A DNA stretch of 64,000 nt from Corallochytrium limacisporum (GCA_002811645.1 PDIP01000011.1:208099-272098), one strand, 5' to 3'. Positions 30,859 to 42,369 are shown, counted from the first letter of the stretch. The notes: generated from the letters alone by a model not told the origin. A program made the numbers and translations.

Positions 30859-31610
30859 TGTCTATTGAATAATTATGTCAGTGTTTTCCTGTACGGTACA
30901 CTTGTGGAAATATGTGACATGAAATGCCCTTATGCTTTGTCGTTACCCTAAGAACATGGTGTCCATTACCTATTCTTTAGAAGTATCTACAAAGCCACTA
31001 AATCTTCTCAATGCGTTCCTATGTCTAAACCAATGCGCCACGCGTGTGATCCAGGTGCATACTCTTGTTAAGTACCCACCCAAGTATAAAGCTTGAGATA
31101 TAAAGATATCATGGCAAAATAAACAAGAGAGACCAGAGCAGCTGCGAAAAGTTTGCAAATGATTGACTATGCCGTGTTGTAGGCACCGAGGCGGAAAGAA
31201 GCATTTTCGGCCCACTCATCCTCCGCACTTTTTGTTCTGCGCACTGTGTCACAGTCCGGAGCCGTCTCCCCGCGCGAGGTCCCTACTCCCCGTTCCCAGC
31301 CTCCCTCGTAGTCCGCGCTGTCTGGTACTGAATGTACTGCTGTTCTCCTGGATTCTGCACAGCCTTGCTCACCTTCCTCTCCCCTTCTCTCGGAACAGAA
31401 TGCCCTGGTAGGCCTGTGCGTCGAATTGCCAAAAATAGCACGACGCGACCCCGGTCCTCGTACTTCCGCATACATTTTCTATGGGGCTGCGCACCGCAGA
31501 TGAGGAGACTGAGAAACGTCAGGGTCCCTGCCCCTTCCCCTTCCCCTCTCCCCCGCGGCCGCAGATTTTCCATGAATTTGCCTGTGTAAGGAAGAGAGAC
31601 TGGACAGGTG

Positions 31611-31626
31611 GGGTTGGGTTAGGGTT
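31611..31626 (+). repeat. Telomere-like TTAGGG/TTGGG motif
   Basis: One perfect TTAGGG flanked by TTGGG and GGTTGG. It could be a telobox-type promoter element (TTAGGGTT is bound by Tbf1/Teb1-like factors in fungi) or a chance G-rich stretch. Confidence 0.35.
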
Positions 31627-31928
31627 GGTGGTGGTTAAATGCCCTAGCCGGACAAAAGGGAAAAGAAAAAAGGAAATCAAAAATGCTGGAAGCAAGGACA
31701 GTGGGCGTGCGGGGAGGTAACTTTTTTTTTTGGGCTCGCTTTTTCTTTTTCTTATATTTCTGTTTTTTTTCTAAAGTTTCTCGTACGGAGAGAATGTTCT
31801 CTTCTGTCCGATATTGCGCAGGCGTATTCGCTTATCATCTCTTTTTCTTTTTTTAAACATTCTTTTTTGTCCCTTTTAGCAATTTCCAATTCTTCCCTTC
31901 CTTTTTCTTTTATTGCCTCCGTCGCCCG

Positions 31929-31947
31929 TTTTTTTTTTTTTTTTTTT
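31929..31947 (+). repeat. Poly(T) tract, 19 bases
   Basis: T19 inside a 230-bp pyrimidine-rich block on the plus strand. Confidence 0.9.
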
Positions 31948-32601
31948 GGGTATTGGCTGTTTGGCCGGTGTTGCAGATAGTAGTGGCCCAGGTTCAGAGC
32001 ACACAGCAAAGGAAATTTACCAGCAAGCGTTCGTCATCGCTCTCTCCTCTCTCCCCCTCCTTCGGCCTAGATGGGGGGGGGAATCGACAGGCCGCCGTTA
32101 AGGCCTGAGGGTCAGCTGACTGACGGTGGGGAGTAGGGCTCGGGAAGGAATTATTTTATATACCGACTGTTTTTAATATTCAACATACACAGGTCACTAT
32201 TGAATTTGAGATAGTAGATTAGAAAGTTTATAATATCCTGACTACTATAAATTATTGGTACTGGGTTGATTCACAACCAAGGTCGCAAGAGAGGGTGGCC
32301 CGCGCGAACCTCCAGAAATTGGACTCCTGGACAACCATCGATGTTTTTCTGTCCCGAGACCGAATTCCCAACCGGGGCCCTGGGGGGAGGGGGGGGGGTG
32401 GTTTCCACTCTCCCTGGACGGGTGAAGAAAAATAGACTCCCATCTTCCAGCGCAGGAATCTTTCTCTTTTGCCTCGTGAAAAACCTCTGCGCTGGATTTG
32501 TCTTGTTATTGCGCGTTCTTTTTCCATTCTTTTTTTTTTCTTTTCTTTCATAATTTTTCTATACCGGCTCCCCGTCCCCTCCTTTCTTGCTTTTGCCTTT
32601 G

Positions 32602-32640
<39 letters not shown>
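32602..32640. repeat. CT microsatellite, slightly interrupted
   Basis: CT dinucleotide run with single-base interruptions, pyrimidine on the plus strand, about 720 bp before the LRR-SAP start. Confidence 0.9.
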
Positions 32641-32641
<1 letters not shown>

Positions 32642-33358
32642 CTCCCGCTGTCCCGGCCCCCCCCCTCCCTTTCTTTGCCCTTTTGTTTCCCGCTTCTCGG
32701 CCTGCGCTCCTCCGGGCCCCCGGGCCTTTTTGGCAGTGGCTGGCTTGTGCAGACACAGAGACCGAGAGGGTAGGGAGAGAGGGCGCGAAGAAAGGCCCCG
32801 CTGGGCACGGCGGCCACCGGGGAAAGAGGGCAGGGCAAATCTCTGGCTTTTTTTCTTTGTGCCTTCTAACGATATTCTTCCATCTCGGGTCCCCTTGGTT
32901 TTGAAGGGAAAACAATCGTGCCGTCCGTCCAAACGCACAAAGAGAGAAGGGGACGCACGCATTTGGACGGCGGGGCCTTTCCGCTTGCTTGCTGTGCGGC
33001 AGTGGTTTGTCTTTCCTTCCTTCAAAGTTCTTTTTGGCGGTTCGATGGCTTTTTTGTTTGTCTTAATTGCGTGCGTGTGCTGGAGTCATGGGCCCAGTGA
33101 TTTTGTATGTACGGTCGACGATTCTTTGTCATGGTTGGACGTTCAGTCTTGACTGTAAGTGGTTGGTATTCGAACACTTAGTTCTTGGCTGCACACACTG
33201 GTCTGAATTTTTCAGTCTTACATCGGTGCCACGGTAAGCGATTCGGGTACAGTTCAGTCGACTGCAGGACCACACTCTGAACAGAGAGAAAGAGTGAAAT
33301 GCATACAGAACAAGACTTAGAGAACGTTAACTAGTACCATAAGATATCCACAGCAGCA

Positions 33359-35899
33359 ATGCCTACCGCATCTCTAGCTTTGAAGTCGGCTGATGTCGAA
33401 ATCTGCAAACGGTCAAACAAGCTTGACCTGACCGGGCGCTTCCTGCACAAATGGCCTGCGGAGATCTGGCAGTTGGCACCTTATCTTAAGGTGCTGAAGT
33501 TGAGTCGTAACTATCTGAAGGACATTCCAGAAGCTATTGTGAAGCTGGAGAACCTGGAGTCATTGATCATTGATGACAATCAGATCAGGGATCTGCCGCA
33601 GGCTCTAGGTGAGATGTCCAGTCTGCGCATTCTCAACGTCGAGAACAACCCATTACCGGGCAAAATCATGGCCATCTATCGCCGTTGTCCCGCACCCTAT
33701 GACAAGCACAGCGGCCGTGGTGATGGTGAAGAGGGTGTCCTGTGCGAGTCCCTGTTGCAGGAACTGAATCCAAACCGTCCGCCAATGCCTACCCGCGCAG
33801 ACCTCGCGACCAGGGCCGAAGGAGAGCGACCTGTCCTGTCTACTGGTGCTGATGGCATCAGTGACCGAGTACGAGCCTTCGTTGAGTCGCTGTCCCTGGC
33901 CAGGCTGCGTGAGGAACTGGAGCGCAGGGATCTGAGTATCAGCGGTCGCCAGCACATCCTCGCCGACCGACTGGCCCGGGAAATGACGCGTGAAGAGTAC
34001 GAGGCCGTAGCCATGCGTGGAGAATCGTCGCCTGTACCTGAGCCGGAGCAGAGCCCCGGCGAAAAGGGCCGCAGCGGCAGGCTTTACGGCGGCCACGGCA
34101 CGAGTATCCGTGACGGACTCTTTCGCTCCCCTTCTCCACCTGCGAGGCGGCCTGGCGCCGCAACTGTGCCCAGTACGACGCACGCGATCGCTATGGGCCA
34201 AGATGAAGATGGTGGATCAAAGATTCAGAGCCTCCATAGGCCACAAACCGCCGGCACCGACGTGAGCAGCGCACCGTTCGGGCACGACGGGAACACCAAC
34301 GACAGTGCGAACGAACCCGATGCCTACAGTACCCAGCGGGTGCTCAAAGACTTTGATATTGCCAATGCCCAGCGCAGTGCTTCGCTCGATCTCAGTCGCC
34401 GCTATGTTACCGTCATTCCCACCGAAGTATACGGTCCTCTGCTGGGAGATACACTGCGTGTGCTGCGCCTTGCTTACAATGAATTGCGAGTGCTGCCGCC
34501 GGAAATGGCCGGATCCATGCCGAACCTGCGCGAACTGAATCTGGACGCAAATCGTTTCCAGACCCTGCCATTCGTCCTCGCCTGTCTACCTGCCCTACGA
34601 CTGTTCTCAATGGAGGACAACCCGCTATCTAATGACCACCAAGCCGTCTACGATCTCTGTCGCCGTCCTCTAAACGACCACGGCTCTGTGGAGAGTGACA
34701 TTGCGACAAAGTACCTCGCCCTAAGGTATGCGGCAGACCCCAGTGCGCCCCACTGCGCGGCCATCCTGCTCGGTTCAACGCCTCTTCTAAGTCATGACGT
34801 CGCTCTGCGTCGCGCGGTGGAATCTGCGGAGGAGGCAAGCGGGCGTCATTTTGCGAACGTCGAGTCCAAGGTGGACACAACCTACAGGCGCCAGATCGCA
34901 CGCCCGAGGTCTGCCATTGATCAGCATCGGGGTGTTCTGCACATCGGCATGGACGAGACCCACCACAAGGACCATACGCACTTCCAGGATGACACTACCG
35001 AAGAGCACATGAAGCATTTGTCAATGCATAATGATAATGGGCAACCAAATTGTCCGGGCAAGAACGGACACCTTGACCACTACCATCAGTACGACGATGA
35101 CATTGGTCCGGAGGGGTATGTCCACAGGCGACATCTGCGTGACCATCCTTTCGAGCACCTGTACAAGAACGCACGTAACACGGGTTTTCTGGATCTAAGG
35201 GATCAACATCTGACCGAGTTTCCGCAGGATATTTTGCAAGACTTGGAACTACAGAAGCGTCTGAAGGTCTTGGATCTATCCACCAACCGTCTGCGCGTCT
35301 TGCCGGAGTCAATTGATGTCCTTTCCGGACTGCAGGAGATTTACCTTGGTGGGAATGATCTCCGCGAGCTGCCCCTAACCCTGGGCAACTTGGAGCACCT
35401 CAAGCGCATTGGTCTGGACGATAATCCGTTGTTCGCGGACTTGCAGCGAATCGTGGACGAAAGCAAACGGCCCCTGACGGGGCGTGGTACGGACGCCAGC
35501 AGTTTGCTGCTCTACCTTAGGCACCAGGCTGCCAAGCGCCATTCACGCGAGTCCGTGACTGGTGGCGCATCTCCCGTTCGATCTGTGGCTGGGCTTCGCA
35601 AAGACTATGCAAATGACCCTTGGAAGGAGCACAAGGAGATGGCTGCGATGCCGGGTAATGAAGAAATTGTGGACCACAAGGATCAGAACCGGAGCAAGAC
35701 TCTTGAAATTGCCCAGGAAAAGCACAACGGAATCGGTGATGCCAGTGGTAGTGGTGGTGTAGAGTTTGACCCCACCGTCTACGATGATCACGACACCAGC
35801 CAGCTGAGAGACGAGTTGTTTCGACGGGGTTTAGATCCGCAAGGATCGCACGCAGTGCTCAAGAACCGCCTCATGAGGTACCGAAAGCAGCATGGATGA
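33359..35899 (+). CDS. Leucine-rich repeat protein with three LRR modules and two SAP-like motifs
   Basis: An 846-residue soluble protein with no signal peptide or membrane segment. Three copies of a short LRR module occur at about 20-115, 338-440 and 608-722. Each opens with a LDL strand and ends with a cap containing (E/D)DNPL or ENNPL, an (I/V)Y or IV(D) helix and a charged Arg/Lys-Pro. Two SAP-like helix pairs are seen, SLARLREELERRDLSISGRQ (about 179-198) and SQLRDELFRRGLDPQGSHAV (about 814-833). SAP motifs usually bind scaffold or chromatin DNA. A histidine-rich stretch (about 528-600, 15 His) lies before LRR module 3. The LRR consensus resembles the Ras-binding SHOC2/intracellular type. 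Start: caATGcc with A at -4, first in-frame ATG. I do not know a named family with this arrangement; the function is unknown. Confidence 0.8.
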   Translation: MPTASLALKSADVEICKRSNKLDLTGRFLHKWPAEIWQLAPYLKVLKLSRNYLKDIPEAIVKLENLESLIIDDNQIRDLPQALGEMSSLRILNVENNPLPGKIMAIYRRCPAPYDKHSGRGDGEEGVLCESLLQELNPNRPPMPTRADLATRAEGERPVLSTGADGISDRVRAFVESLSLARLREELERRDLSISGRQHILADRLAREMTREEYEAVAMRGESSPVPEPEQSPGEKGRSGRLYGGHGTSIRDGLFRSPSPPARRPGAATVPSTTHAIAMGQDEDGGSKIQSLHRPQTAGTDVSSAPFGHDGNTNDSANEPDAYSTQRVLKDFDIANAQRSASLDLSRRYVTVIPTEVYGPLLGDTLRVLRLAYNELRVLPPEMAGSMPNLRELNLDANRFQTLPFVLACLPALRLFSMEDNPLSNDHQAVYDLCRRPLNDHGSVESDIATKYLALRYAADPSAPHCAAILLGSTPLLSHDVALRRAVESAEEASGRHFANVESKVDTTYRRQIARPRSAIDQHRGVLHIGMDETHHKDHTHFQDDTTEEHMKHLSMHNDNGQPNCPGKNGHLDHYHQYDDDIGPEGYVHRRHLRDHPFEHLYKNARNTGFLDLRDQHLTEFPQDILQDLELQKRLKVLDLSTNRLRVLPESIDVLSGLQEIYLGGNDLRELPLTLGNLEHLKRIGLDDNPLFADLQRIVDESKRPLTGRGTDASSLLLYLRHQAAKRHSRESVTGGASPVRSVAGLRKDYANDPWKEHKEMAAMPGNEEIVDHKDQNRSKTLEIAQEKHNGIGDASGSGGVEFDPTVYDDHDTSQLRDELFRRGLDPQGSHAVLKNRLMRYRKQHG

Positions 35900-36772
35900 A
35901 CACCACCACCTTTAACTATATATTCATTCTAATCATCACCTAAATGCAAATACAAATATTCACGTTTTCCAGAGATGGAACCGATTTTGCCAGCTGGGCG
36001 AAACCATTTGCTGAGGGTTTTGATTTCCAAATGCGGAGCTTCTTCGAGGACGATCTGCCACATTCCCTGCCGACATCAAGGATTGGGCTACGTGGCGCCT
36101 TGGGAAAAGTGGTCGAATAACTATGACGTGCAGGAAGTGTGGTAAGGCGGGAGGAGGAGGAAAGGAAAAGGGAGGAAGGGGGAGGCCGGGGGGATGGGGA
36201 GGGGCAAAAATTGGTACCTGCCGACCCGTGATTTCCAAGGTTTTGCATCGTGTTTTCCATGGTATTCGATAGCCAAAAATACCCACGCGGAATTGTTAAG
36301 AATACGAATTTAGGACAGCTGATTATAAGCCCGCTGGAAACGCCAATTTGGGCTTCTCGCTTCGCCTTGTTTCCTCATAGTCGTGGCCTCCCAATTCAGA
36401 ATTACGACAGAGGACACACACGTAGCGATTGCTGTTGCCATCGGATCTCAGATGGCTGCCGTGGTGGCAGTGCCAGAGTATTAGGTTTCTAGCTTCGGTG
36501 TACTCCATATGCTTCACTTGCGCTTAATTAGGTGCACCGGTGATGATTCCAGGTGCAAAGACTCCGCACATGTTGAGCAACGCATCACCCACTTCGGGTA
36601 CAGGCCGGGGGTGGTCGCGGTAGGGACCAGCTGCTCCCTCTGTGACAGCAGCGATGCCTAGGGGGCAGCCAGCCAGCTCAATCCCTCCGACCAGGACACA
36701 CAGACGGACACGGACGACACAAAAAGACCGTTCGAACAAGAGACAGAGTGACAGAGAAGCACGAGACGAGCT

Positions 36773-36829
36773 TGAGAGAGAGAGAGCGAGAGCGAGAGCG
36801 AGAGAGAGAGAGAGTGTGTGTGTGTGTGA
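36773..36829. repeat. GA/GCGA microsatellite followed by TG repeat
   Basis: Purine-rich GA/GCGA run passing into (TG)n. Confidence 0.85.
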
Positions 36830-37537
36830 GTGAGGAGAACCGGGGGGGGGAGACAACAGGCTACCGTTGGGCGAGTGACCACGCTGCCGGAAGCGCGATA
36901 GAAAATTGGTGCCTCCGGGCGGGTGGTGCTACCGGTGGTGCGGGCCTTGTTAATGTGTCGCGCTTTTTGGACGCTCGTTCCTGTTGGGCCGCTGTTGGTT
37001 TTGTTTTTTTTCACCAATTTTTATTTTCCCGGGAGGGGACCGATGGCGAGCGGTGAAAGCATAAATTTTACTTTGCCTGGCTCTCCTTCCCCCTCCCCCC
37101 CGGGGGGCCCCAGGGCGGGTCCCTGTTAAGAAATTTTGAAATTCTTTTCTTTTTTTTTTCCGGAGGGGTACAATGACCTCCTCCCCCCCCTCTCCCCACC
37201 AACCCCTGCAACACACACTCCATGGGGACTGATAGATAAGCACCGGGTACTATGCACAAATTTCTCCCTTTTGTTTCTGCTGTGGCTTTTCAGCGGAATG
37301 AGAGAACGAGGAGCACACTCCCGAAAGTTTTCTTTTCTCGATCGCTCAACTCCCCCCCGGGGGGGGGCGGGGAAGGGGCTGATTTATTTCTTCTTTTTGT
37401 TTTTTTTTGGGGTTGGGCAGGGAATCGCTTTTGGATCTGACCCGCGATATGGACACACTGCAAACCAAAAAAGAAAAAAAGGGGGAGAATGAATAGTGGC
37501 CCCCTTCCCCCCCCCCTTCTGCAGGGAGAGCTCGACC

Positions 37538-37595
37538 GAGAGAGAGCGAGAGAGCGAGAGATAGACGCAGACAGAGAGAGAGAGTGAGAGAGAGG
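37538..37595. repeat. Interrupted GA microsatellite
   Basis: GA and GCGA units, interrupted by ATAGACGCAGAC. Confidence 0.8.
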
Positions 37596-38164
37596 GCCTT
37601 TTCAGAGGGGGAGGGTTCCCCCGAGACTGGGTGGAAAGTGAAAGCGCGCCGCGGCCGGCCCGACCCTGAGGAAAGCGCGGTTGTGTCGTGGAAGGGTGGA
37701 TGGGGGCCGAATTACGGCTTCGGTTGGTGGTGGTACGGTGCGGTGCGGTGGGGGTACCGAGAAGGGAACGAAAACCTCCCCCGTCCCTCCCCGCCCGGCC
37801 GGGAGGGCGGCGGGGCTGCCTCGGCGAAGGGTCGCTTATTTCTCTGTTTTGGCTTTTCGCCTACGGTGGATTTTATGTTGATCTGGCCACGTTTACCGTC
37901 TTTTCTGTTTGTTCTTAGGTTTAGTTTTTTGTTTACGTGTGTTTGTAGTTTGCATGACAGGTATTCATTGCTAAGAACTCCTTGTTGTGCTCTTGATCTT
38001 TCGCTCTGATAGTGAGTCCATGAACCAGCAACACACCAACGAAGCAAAACAATAAGTTTCGTCTGACGCAGGGTGATTAGACGGTAAGTCCAATCAAACC
38101 CAGAACACACCTTCGTTATAAAACTCATTTGTTCGTTTTCCTTTGCGTATCGAAAGAAGTAGCC

Positions 38165-39397
38165 ATGAAGTCTTTGAAGAAAGCCTTGGGCATGGGAGAC
38201 AGTGGCTCCGGTCACAGGCACACAGACAAGGACTTTGATAAGAAGTACGCCATTGGTAAACTACTCGGTGATGGATCCTTTGCCGTTGTACATGAAGTAA
38301 TGGAGCGGGAGACCAAGAAGAAGTACGCAATCAAGGTCATTGACAGGAAACTGTGCAAAGGGAAAGAGGCAGTGATTCAGTCCGAGGTGGACATTATGCG
38401 GAAGGTCAAACATCCGCTGATTGTTCAACTCTACGAAGAATTCGACCTCAAGGACCGTTTGGTCTTGGTACTGGAGCTTGTGACCGGTGGTGAGCTATTT
38501 GATCGCATTATCAATGAAGGATCTTTCACTGAGAAGCGTGCGTCCAAGATTTCCAAGCAGATTATCGAAGCCATGGCGTACCTCCACTCTATGGACATTG
38601 TGCACCGTGACCTGAAGCCGGAGAACATTCTCTTTGCGACCAAGGCTAAGGACAGCGATGTGAAGATTGCCGATTTTGGGCTCTCCAAGCTCGTCAATGA
38701 CGACACTGCATTGCAGACCGCGTGCGGCACCCCGAACTATGTAGCGCCAGAGATATTGAGGCAGCAAGGGTACGGCAAACCCATTGACATGTGGGCCTGC
38801 GGTGTTATCATTTACATTATTCTGTGCGGTTACCCTCCATTCTATCACGAGAATGACAACCGCCTGTACCGCATCATCATGAAGGGCAAATTTGAATACG
38901 ACCCAAAGTACTGGAAGGACATCAGTGATTCGGCCAAGGACTTGATCAACAAGCTCTTGGTTGTGAATCCATCGAAACGATTGTCTGCCGAGGAGGCACT
39001 CGAGCATCCGTGGATTGCGGGCGATGTTGCCCCCGACACGCAGCTGCCAGACGTCTCCGACAACTTGCGCAGATTCAACGCAAAGAAGACTTGGCAGAAG
39101 GCAGGCGGTGCCGTACGGGCGGCGAATTTGATGAAGCGCCTTGCGGACGCACGGCAATCGGTGGATAGTACGATCATCTCTGGAGAGCAAGGTACGTCGA
39201 GCGCTTCAGACATTGCCAACAACGAGGACAGCGGCGACAACGCCGACAAGAAGGGTAGCAGTGACAACCTTGACGATGACGCCAAGCAGGGCAGCACTGA
39301 CAACAACCACGAAGTCAGCGCCACAACAATGGAGACGAACACTGCTGGAGGGGATGCCATGGAGACAACCACGGAAACAAATGAGCAAAAGCAGTGA
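38165..39397 (+). CDS. CaMKI-like calcium/calmodulin-dependent protein kinase, copy 1
   Basis: A 410-residue Ser/Thr kinase. It has a glycine loop GDGSFAVV, catalytic Lys57 (YAIKVI), HRDLKPEN with Asp149, DFG (170-172) and an activation loop TACGTPNYVAPE whose Thr185 matches the CaMKK-phosphorylated threonine of CaMKI. After the kinase domain comes a CaMKI-type autoinhibitory and calmodulin-binding helix, FNAKKTWQKAGGAVRAANLM, with the Trp anchor present. An 80-residue Ser/Asp/Thr-rich tail follows. It should phosphorylate R-x-x-S/T sites in the cytosol when calcium rises. The start at 38165 (agccATGa) is preferred over an in-frame ATG at 38129, because the 12 extra residues are hydrophobic and have no match. 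A second, similar kinase lies 3.6 kb downstream. Confidence 0.93.
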   Translation: MKSLKKALGMGDSGSGHRHTDKDFDKKYAIGKLLGDGSFAVVHEVMERETKKKYAIKVIDRKLCKGKEAVIQSEVDIMRKVKHPLIVQLYEEFDLKDRLVLVLELVTGGELFDRIINEGSFTEKRASKISKQIIEAMAYLHSMDIVHRDLKPENILFATKAKDSDVKIADFGLSKLVNDDTALQTACGTPNYVAPEILRQQGYGKPIDMWACGVIIYIILCGYPPFYHENDNRLYRIIMKGKFEYDPKYWKDISDSAKDLINKLLVVNPSKRLSAEEALEHPWIAGDVAPDTQLPDVSDNLRRFNAKKTWQKAGGAVRAANLMKRLADARQSVDSTIISGEQGTSSASDIANNEDSGDNADKKGSSDNLDDDAKQGSTDNNHEVSATTMETNTAGGDAMETTTETNEQKQ

Positions 39398-39939
39398 CTG
39401 GACGATATCATTCTTGTGGATCAAGGAAGGGCACACACATGTACGACAGGGATACGTACACCAGTTGCGAGTCCACCGATTCCCTCATCGTGTTAAAACT
39501 TTACTTCTTTCTGTTTATAAGCTCATTCTAGAGCATCGTCATCAATATGTTTCGTGCAGTCATGCTGTCCTGAACGGGAACCAGAGAAACTCCCACAGCA
39601 CCCAAGGCACCGCGACTCGCACCCGCACCGGGGTCCATCTTAGGCACCGGGCCCCCGTCCAGCTGGCCCCCCCTCCTCGGAGGGCTCTTCTTTAATTTCA
39701 TATACTCCATTCTAGAATCTTCTAAAATTCTTCACATGCCTTTCTTACCCGCAAGAGGGAAAATTAGGCCCCTCCCCTCCCCTTACATTCAGTACCGTTC
39801 GGTCATTCCACCTCTCTGATTGGCTGAAAAAGACCCCAGGGGAAGATCAGAAAAAGAAAGGAAGGGTTGCGAGAGAGTGAGACTCCCAAAAAAAGCTTTC
39901 AAAAAGAAAAAGAAAAAATAAACGAGAAAGATTTGGGAG

Positions 39940-39975
39940 CGAGAGAGAGAGGGATAGAGAGAGAGAGAGAGAGAG
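39940..39975. repeat. GA microsatellite
   Basis: GA run with one GGGATA interruption. Confidence 0.85.
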
Positions 39976-40223
39976 GGGTCAGAAAGAAGGAACAAGAAAA
40001 ACAAAAACAAAACCAAAGAAGAAAAGGAACGTGGAGTACCTTGGGTTGGGAGGGAGAGGAAGAGGCAGAGGGGGGAGGGGAAAGAAGAAAGAGAAAGACA
40101 AACCGGAGAGGACGACGAGGAGGAGGATAAAAGGTAAAACGAGGGAGGGAGGAGGGACATTTTGTTCCAAGGGAGGAGGAGCGATCGTAGCGATGGGGGC
40201 CGGGGTAACGACGACGAAAGACG

Positions 40224-40251
40224 AAGAGAGAGAGAGCGAGAGACACAGAGC

Positions 40252-40282
<31 letters not shown>
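40224..40282. repeat. GA microsatellite, interrupted
   Basis: GA and GCGA units within a 450-bp purine-rich strand. Confidence 0.85.
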
Positions 40283-40927
40283 TCGGGAAAAAGAAAAGAT
40301 CGGGACGAGCATACACCAAAGATCCTCTGCTCATACAGCCGACCGCAAACATACGCAAAACCTACAGCTCCGAACATGGTCCGCAGCGCTCACAGAGCCC
40401 AATAGGCAAATGAGAAGCCCTGCGCTCCCCACTCCGGACTGTTCAGAACCCATAAAAAAGTGTGGATCATAGCCCACACCAAGAGGAACCCTTGGTTGTC
40501 ACGATCGACGGGTAGTGGCCAACCTGACTCCCGACTTTCTCCCGTTGGACATTGCGATTCGCACACACGCTTGCTTCCGGCCAACGTACGTACCTACCGT
40601 AGATCCGTTCCCCTTATCATCGCCCAACCAGGGGTAACCATACAGCCAACCACCACACAGCCAACCGGGCGGGCACCCTCTGCGGGAGGCGGGCAAAGCC
40701 ACGGAAGATCAAGCAATGAACGGCCTACTAGCTGTCATCCACCACCATCCAGCGGCATCATCGAAAATAAACCAGATAGATCATGATGATGGTGCATGAT
40801 ACATGTTCACCGAATGTCAAAACTCATTCCGATGGCGTGATGATAGTATGCTGCTCTGGTACGTAGTTTTCGATCGACTCGCCATGGCCCGTACCAACTT
40901 GTTGCGTTCCTTGTTCCGTCCTTCGGC

Positions 40928-40957
40928 CTCTCTCTCTCCCTCTCTCTCTCTCTCTCC
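40928..40957. repeat. CT microsatellite
   Basis: CT run with one CCC interruption. Confidence 0.85.
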
Positions 40958-41521
40958 CCTTCCACCATTGCCCACGCGACCGGTCCCGCCGCCGGTGGCG
41001 GTCTCCAAACCACCTCTCCCCCCTTCCCCTCCTCAAACGCTAACAAAACCAAAGATAGAGAAAAAAACAAACAAAAAAGAAATGGAAAAGGAAAAGTTGA
41101 AACCTGCGGTGGCCCCCAAACTCCGCCGCGGGGGGGGGGTTGGTTCTCCCCAATCAACCGTTTTTCCTTCCTTCCTTCCGACCCTCCCTTCTCCTCCATT
41201 CGATGATTTCAGATACAAATTCAAGTATCTCATATAAAATATACTGCATAATTGTTCCTCTTTGATCGCGTTCTCGGCCGATCGTCTCGGTTCCTCGTTT
41301 CGCCCCGATCGATATCCCCCGCCGGGGGGGGGGGTAGGGCCCCTGTGTGTTTGTGTGTGCTGCGGCCCTCTGAGATCCATTTTTTCATTTTTTTCTCTGT
41401 TTCTGCCCCTAATCTTTTTGCGTCGCTTGCGCCGCGCGACTCACCGAACCTTCCTTTTCGTTCGTTCCTTCCTTCGTTCGTTCGCTATTCGTTCTTGGCC
41501 CGGCCTTCTCCCTGCACTCCG

Positions 41522-41559
41522 TCTCTCTCTCTCTCTCTCTCCCTCTCTCTCGCGCTCTC
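41522..41559. repeat. CT microsatellite
   Basis: CT run ending in CGCGCTCTCC. Confidence 0.85.
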
Positions 41560-42143
41560 CTCGGTTGACTCTGCGGCGTCCCGGGGCAACTCTCTGGCCG
41601 TTTTCCCTTGCTGCGATTGGCCCATTCGGACTCGCGGCGGGTCTGGGCGAAGGAAAAACGCTGCAAAGCGTCGAAGAAAAAAAATAAACGGCCCAAATTA
41701 AAAAAAAAGAAAAGAAAAGAAATAAAGAAAGAACAAAGGAAAATTAGAAAGGAAAGACCCCTGTGGCCAGGAAATCGAAACTACTAGTTTTTTTTTATCT
41801 TTTCTTTTCTAGCATCTCCCGAACCGTGGAGCGTGGGCCACTGTTCCTTTGCTCACGGCAGTGTGTGGCCAGGGAAATGGAGAAGAACTGTCGAAGCGGA
41901 AGCCCGGGTTTTGGTTGGTGGGGGTTGGGCGGTTGGTGAGAAATGAGAGAAGTTTTCTTGCAATTTTTCTACCGCACCAAACACCCGCCCGCACATGGCT
42001 CCGTGTCACCGTTCGTTTTCTCCGGTGAAGAATGGATAGAAAGAGAGTAGAGAGAGAGTAGAGAGAGAGGGAGAGAGCTACGGGCGGGTGCGCAGAGAGA
42101 GGCCTGCAGGAATTTTGCCCCATTTTTTTCTTTCCTTTTCTTT

Positions 42144-42178
42144 GCTCTCTCTCTCTCTCTCTCTCGCTCTCTCGCTCT
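42144..42178. repeat. CT microsatellite
   Basis: CT run with two CTCG interruptions, pyrimidine on the plus strand. Confidence 0.85.
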
Positions 42179-42296
42179 TGCTTCAGCGTTTCCCGGCTTT
42201 GTCTGCCCTTTCTTTTTTTCTGTTTTGGATCCATTCTTTTAAAAACTCCGGTGTCGGTCACTTTCTTCTCTCCGCGCGTATCGCCTTGGAAAGGCC

Positions 42297-42297
<1 letters not shown>

Positions 42298-42369
<72 letters not shown>

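Larger units (their letters stand above)
30859..33358. promoter_or_regulatory. Divergent intergenic region (PEX11 / LRR-SAP gene)
   Basis: 2.5 kb without a supported gene. Contents are a telomere-like GGGTTGGGTTAGGGTT at 31611-31626, a T-rich pyrimidine block at about 31720-31950 including T19 (31929-31947), G-runs near 32384-32398, and a CT microsatellite at 32602-32640 followed by C-rich DNA. The long frames here (for example on both strands of 32250-33150) are poly-Ser/Leu or Arg/Glu products of the repeats. Confidence 0.5.
35900..38164. other. Intergenic: LRR-SAP downstream / kinase 1 upstream
   Basis: 2.3 kb without a supported gene. It contains GA/GCGA then TG repeats at 36773-36829, C7G6 at 37095-37107, C7G9 at 37352-37367, GA repeats at 37538-37595 and a GC-rich block at about 37640-37830. 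The kinase 1 promoter and leader are expected on the right side. Confidence 0.5.

Noticed and set aside
32691-32701. CTTCTCGGCCT resembling part of the U2 snRNA 5' end
   Set aside because: Only about 11 bases match; the following branch-recognition sequence of U2 is absent.
32252-33152. Overlapping long frames on both strands upstream of the LRR gene
   Set aside because: Low-complexity translations of CT, T and C runs with no conserved pattern.
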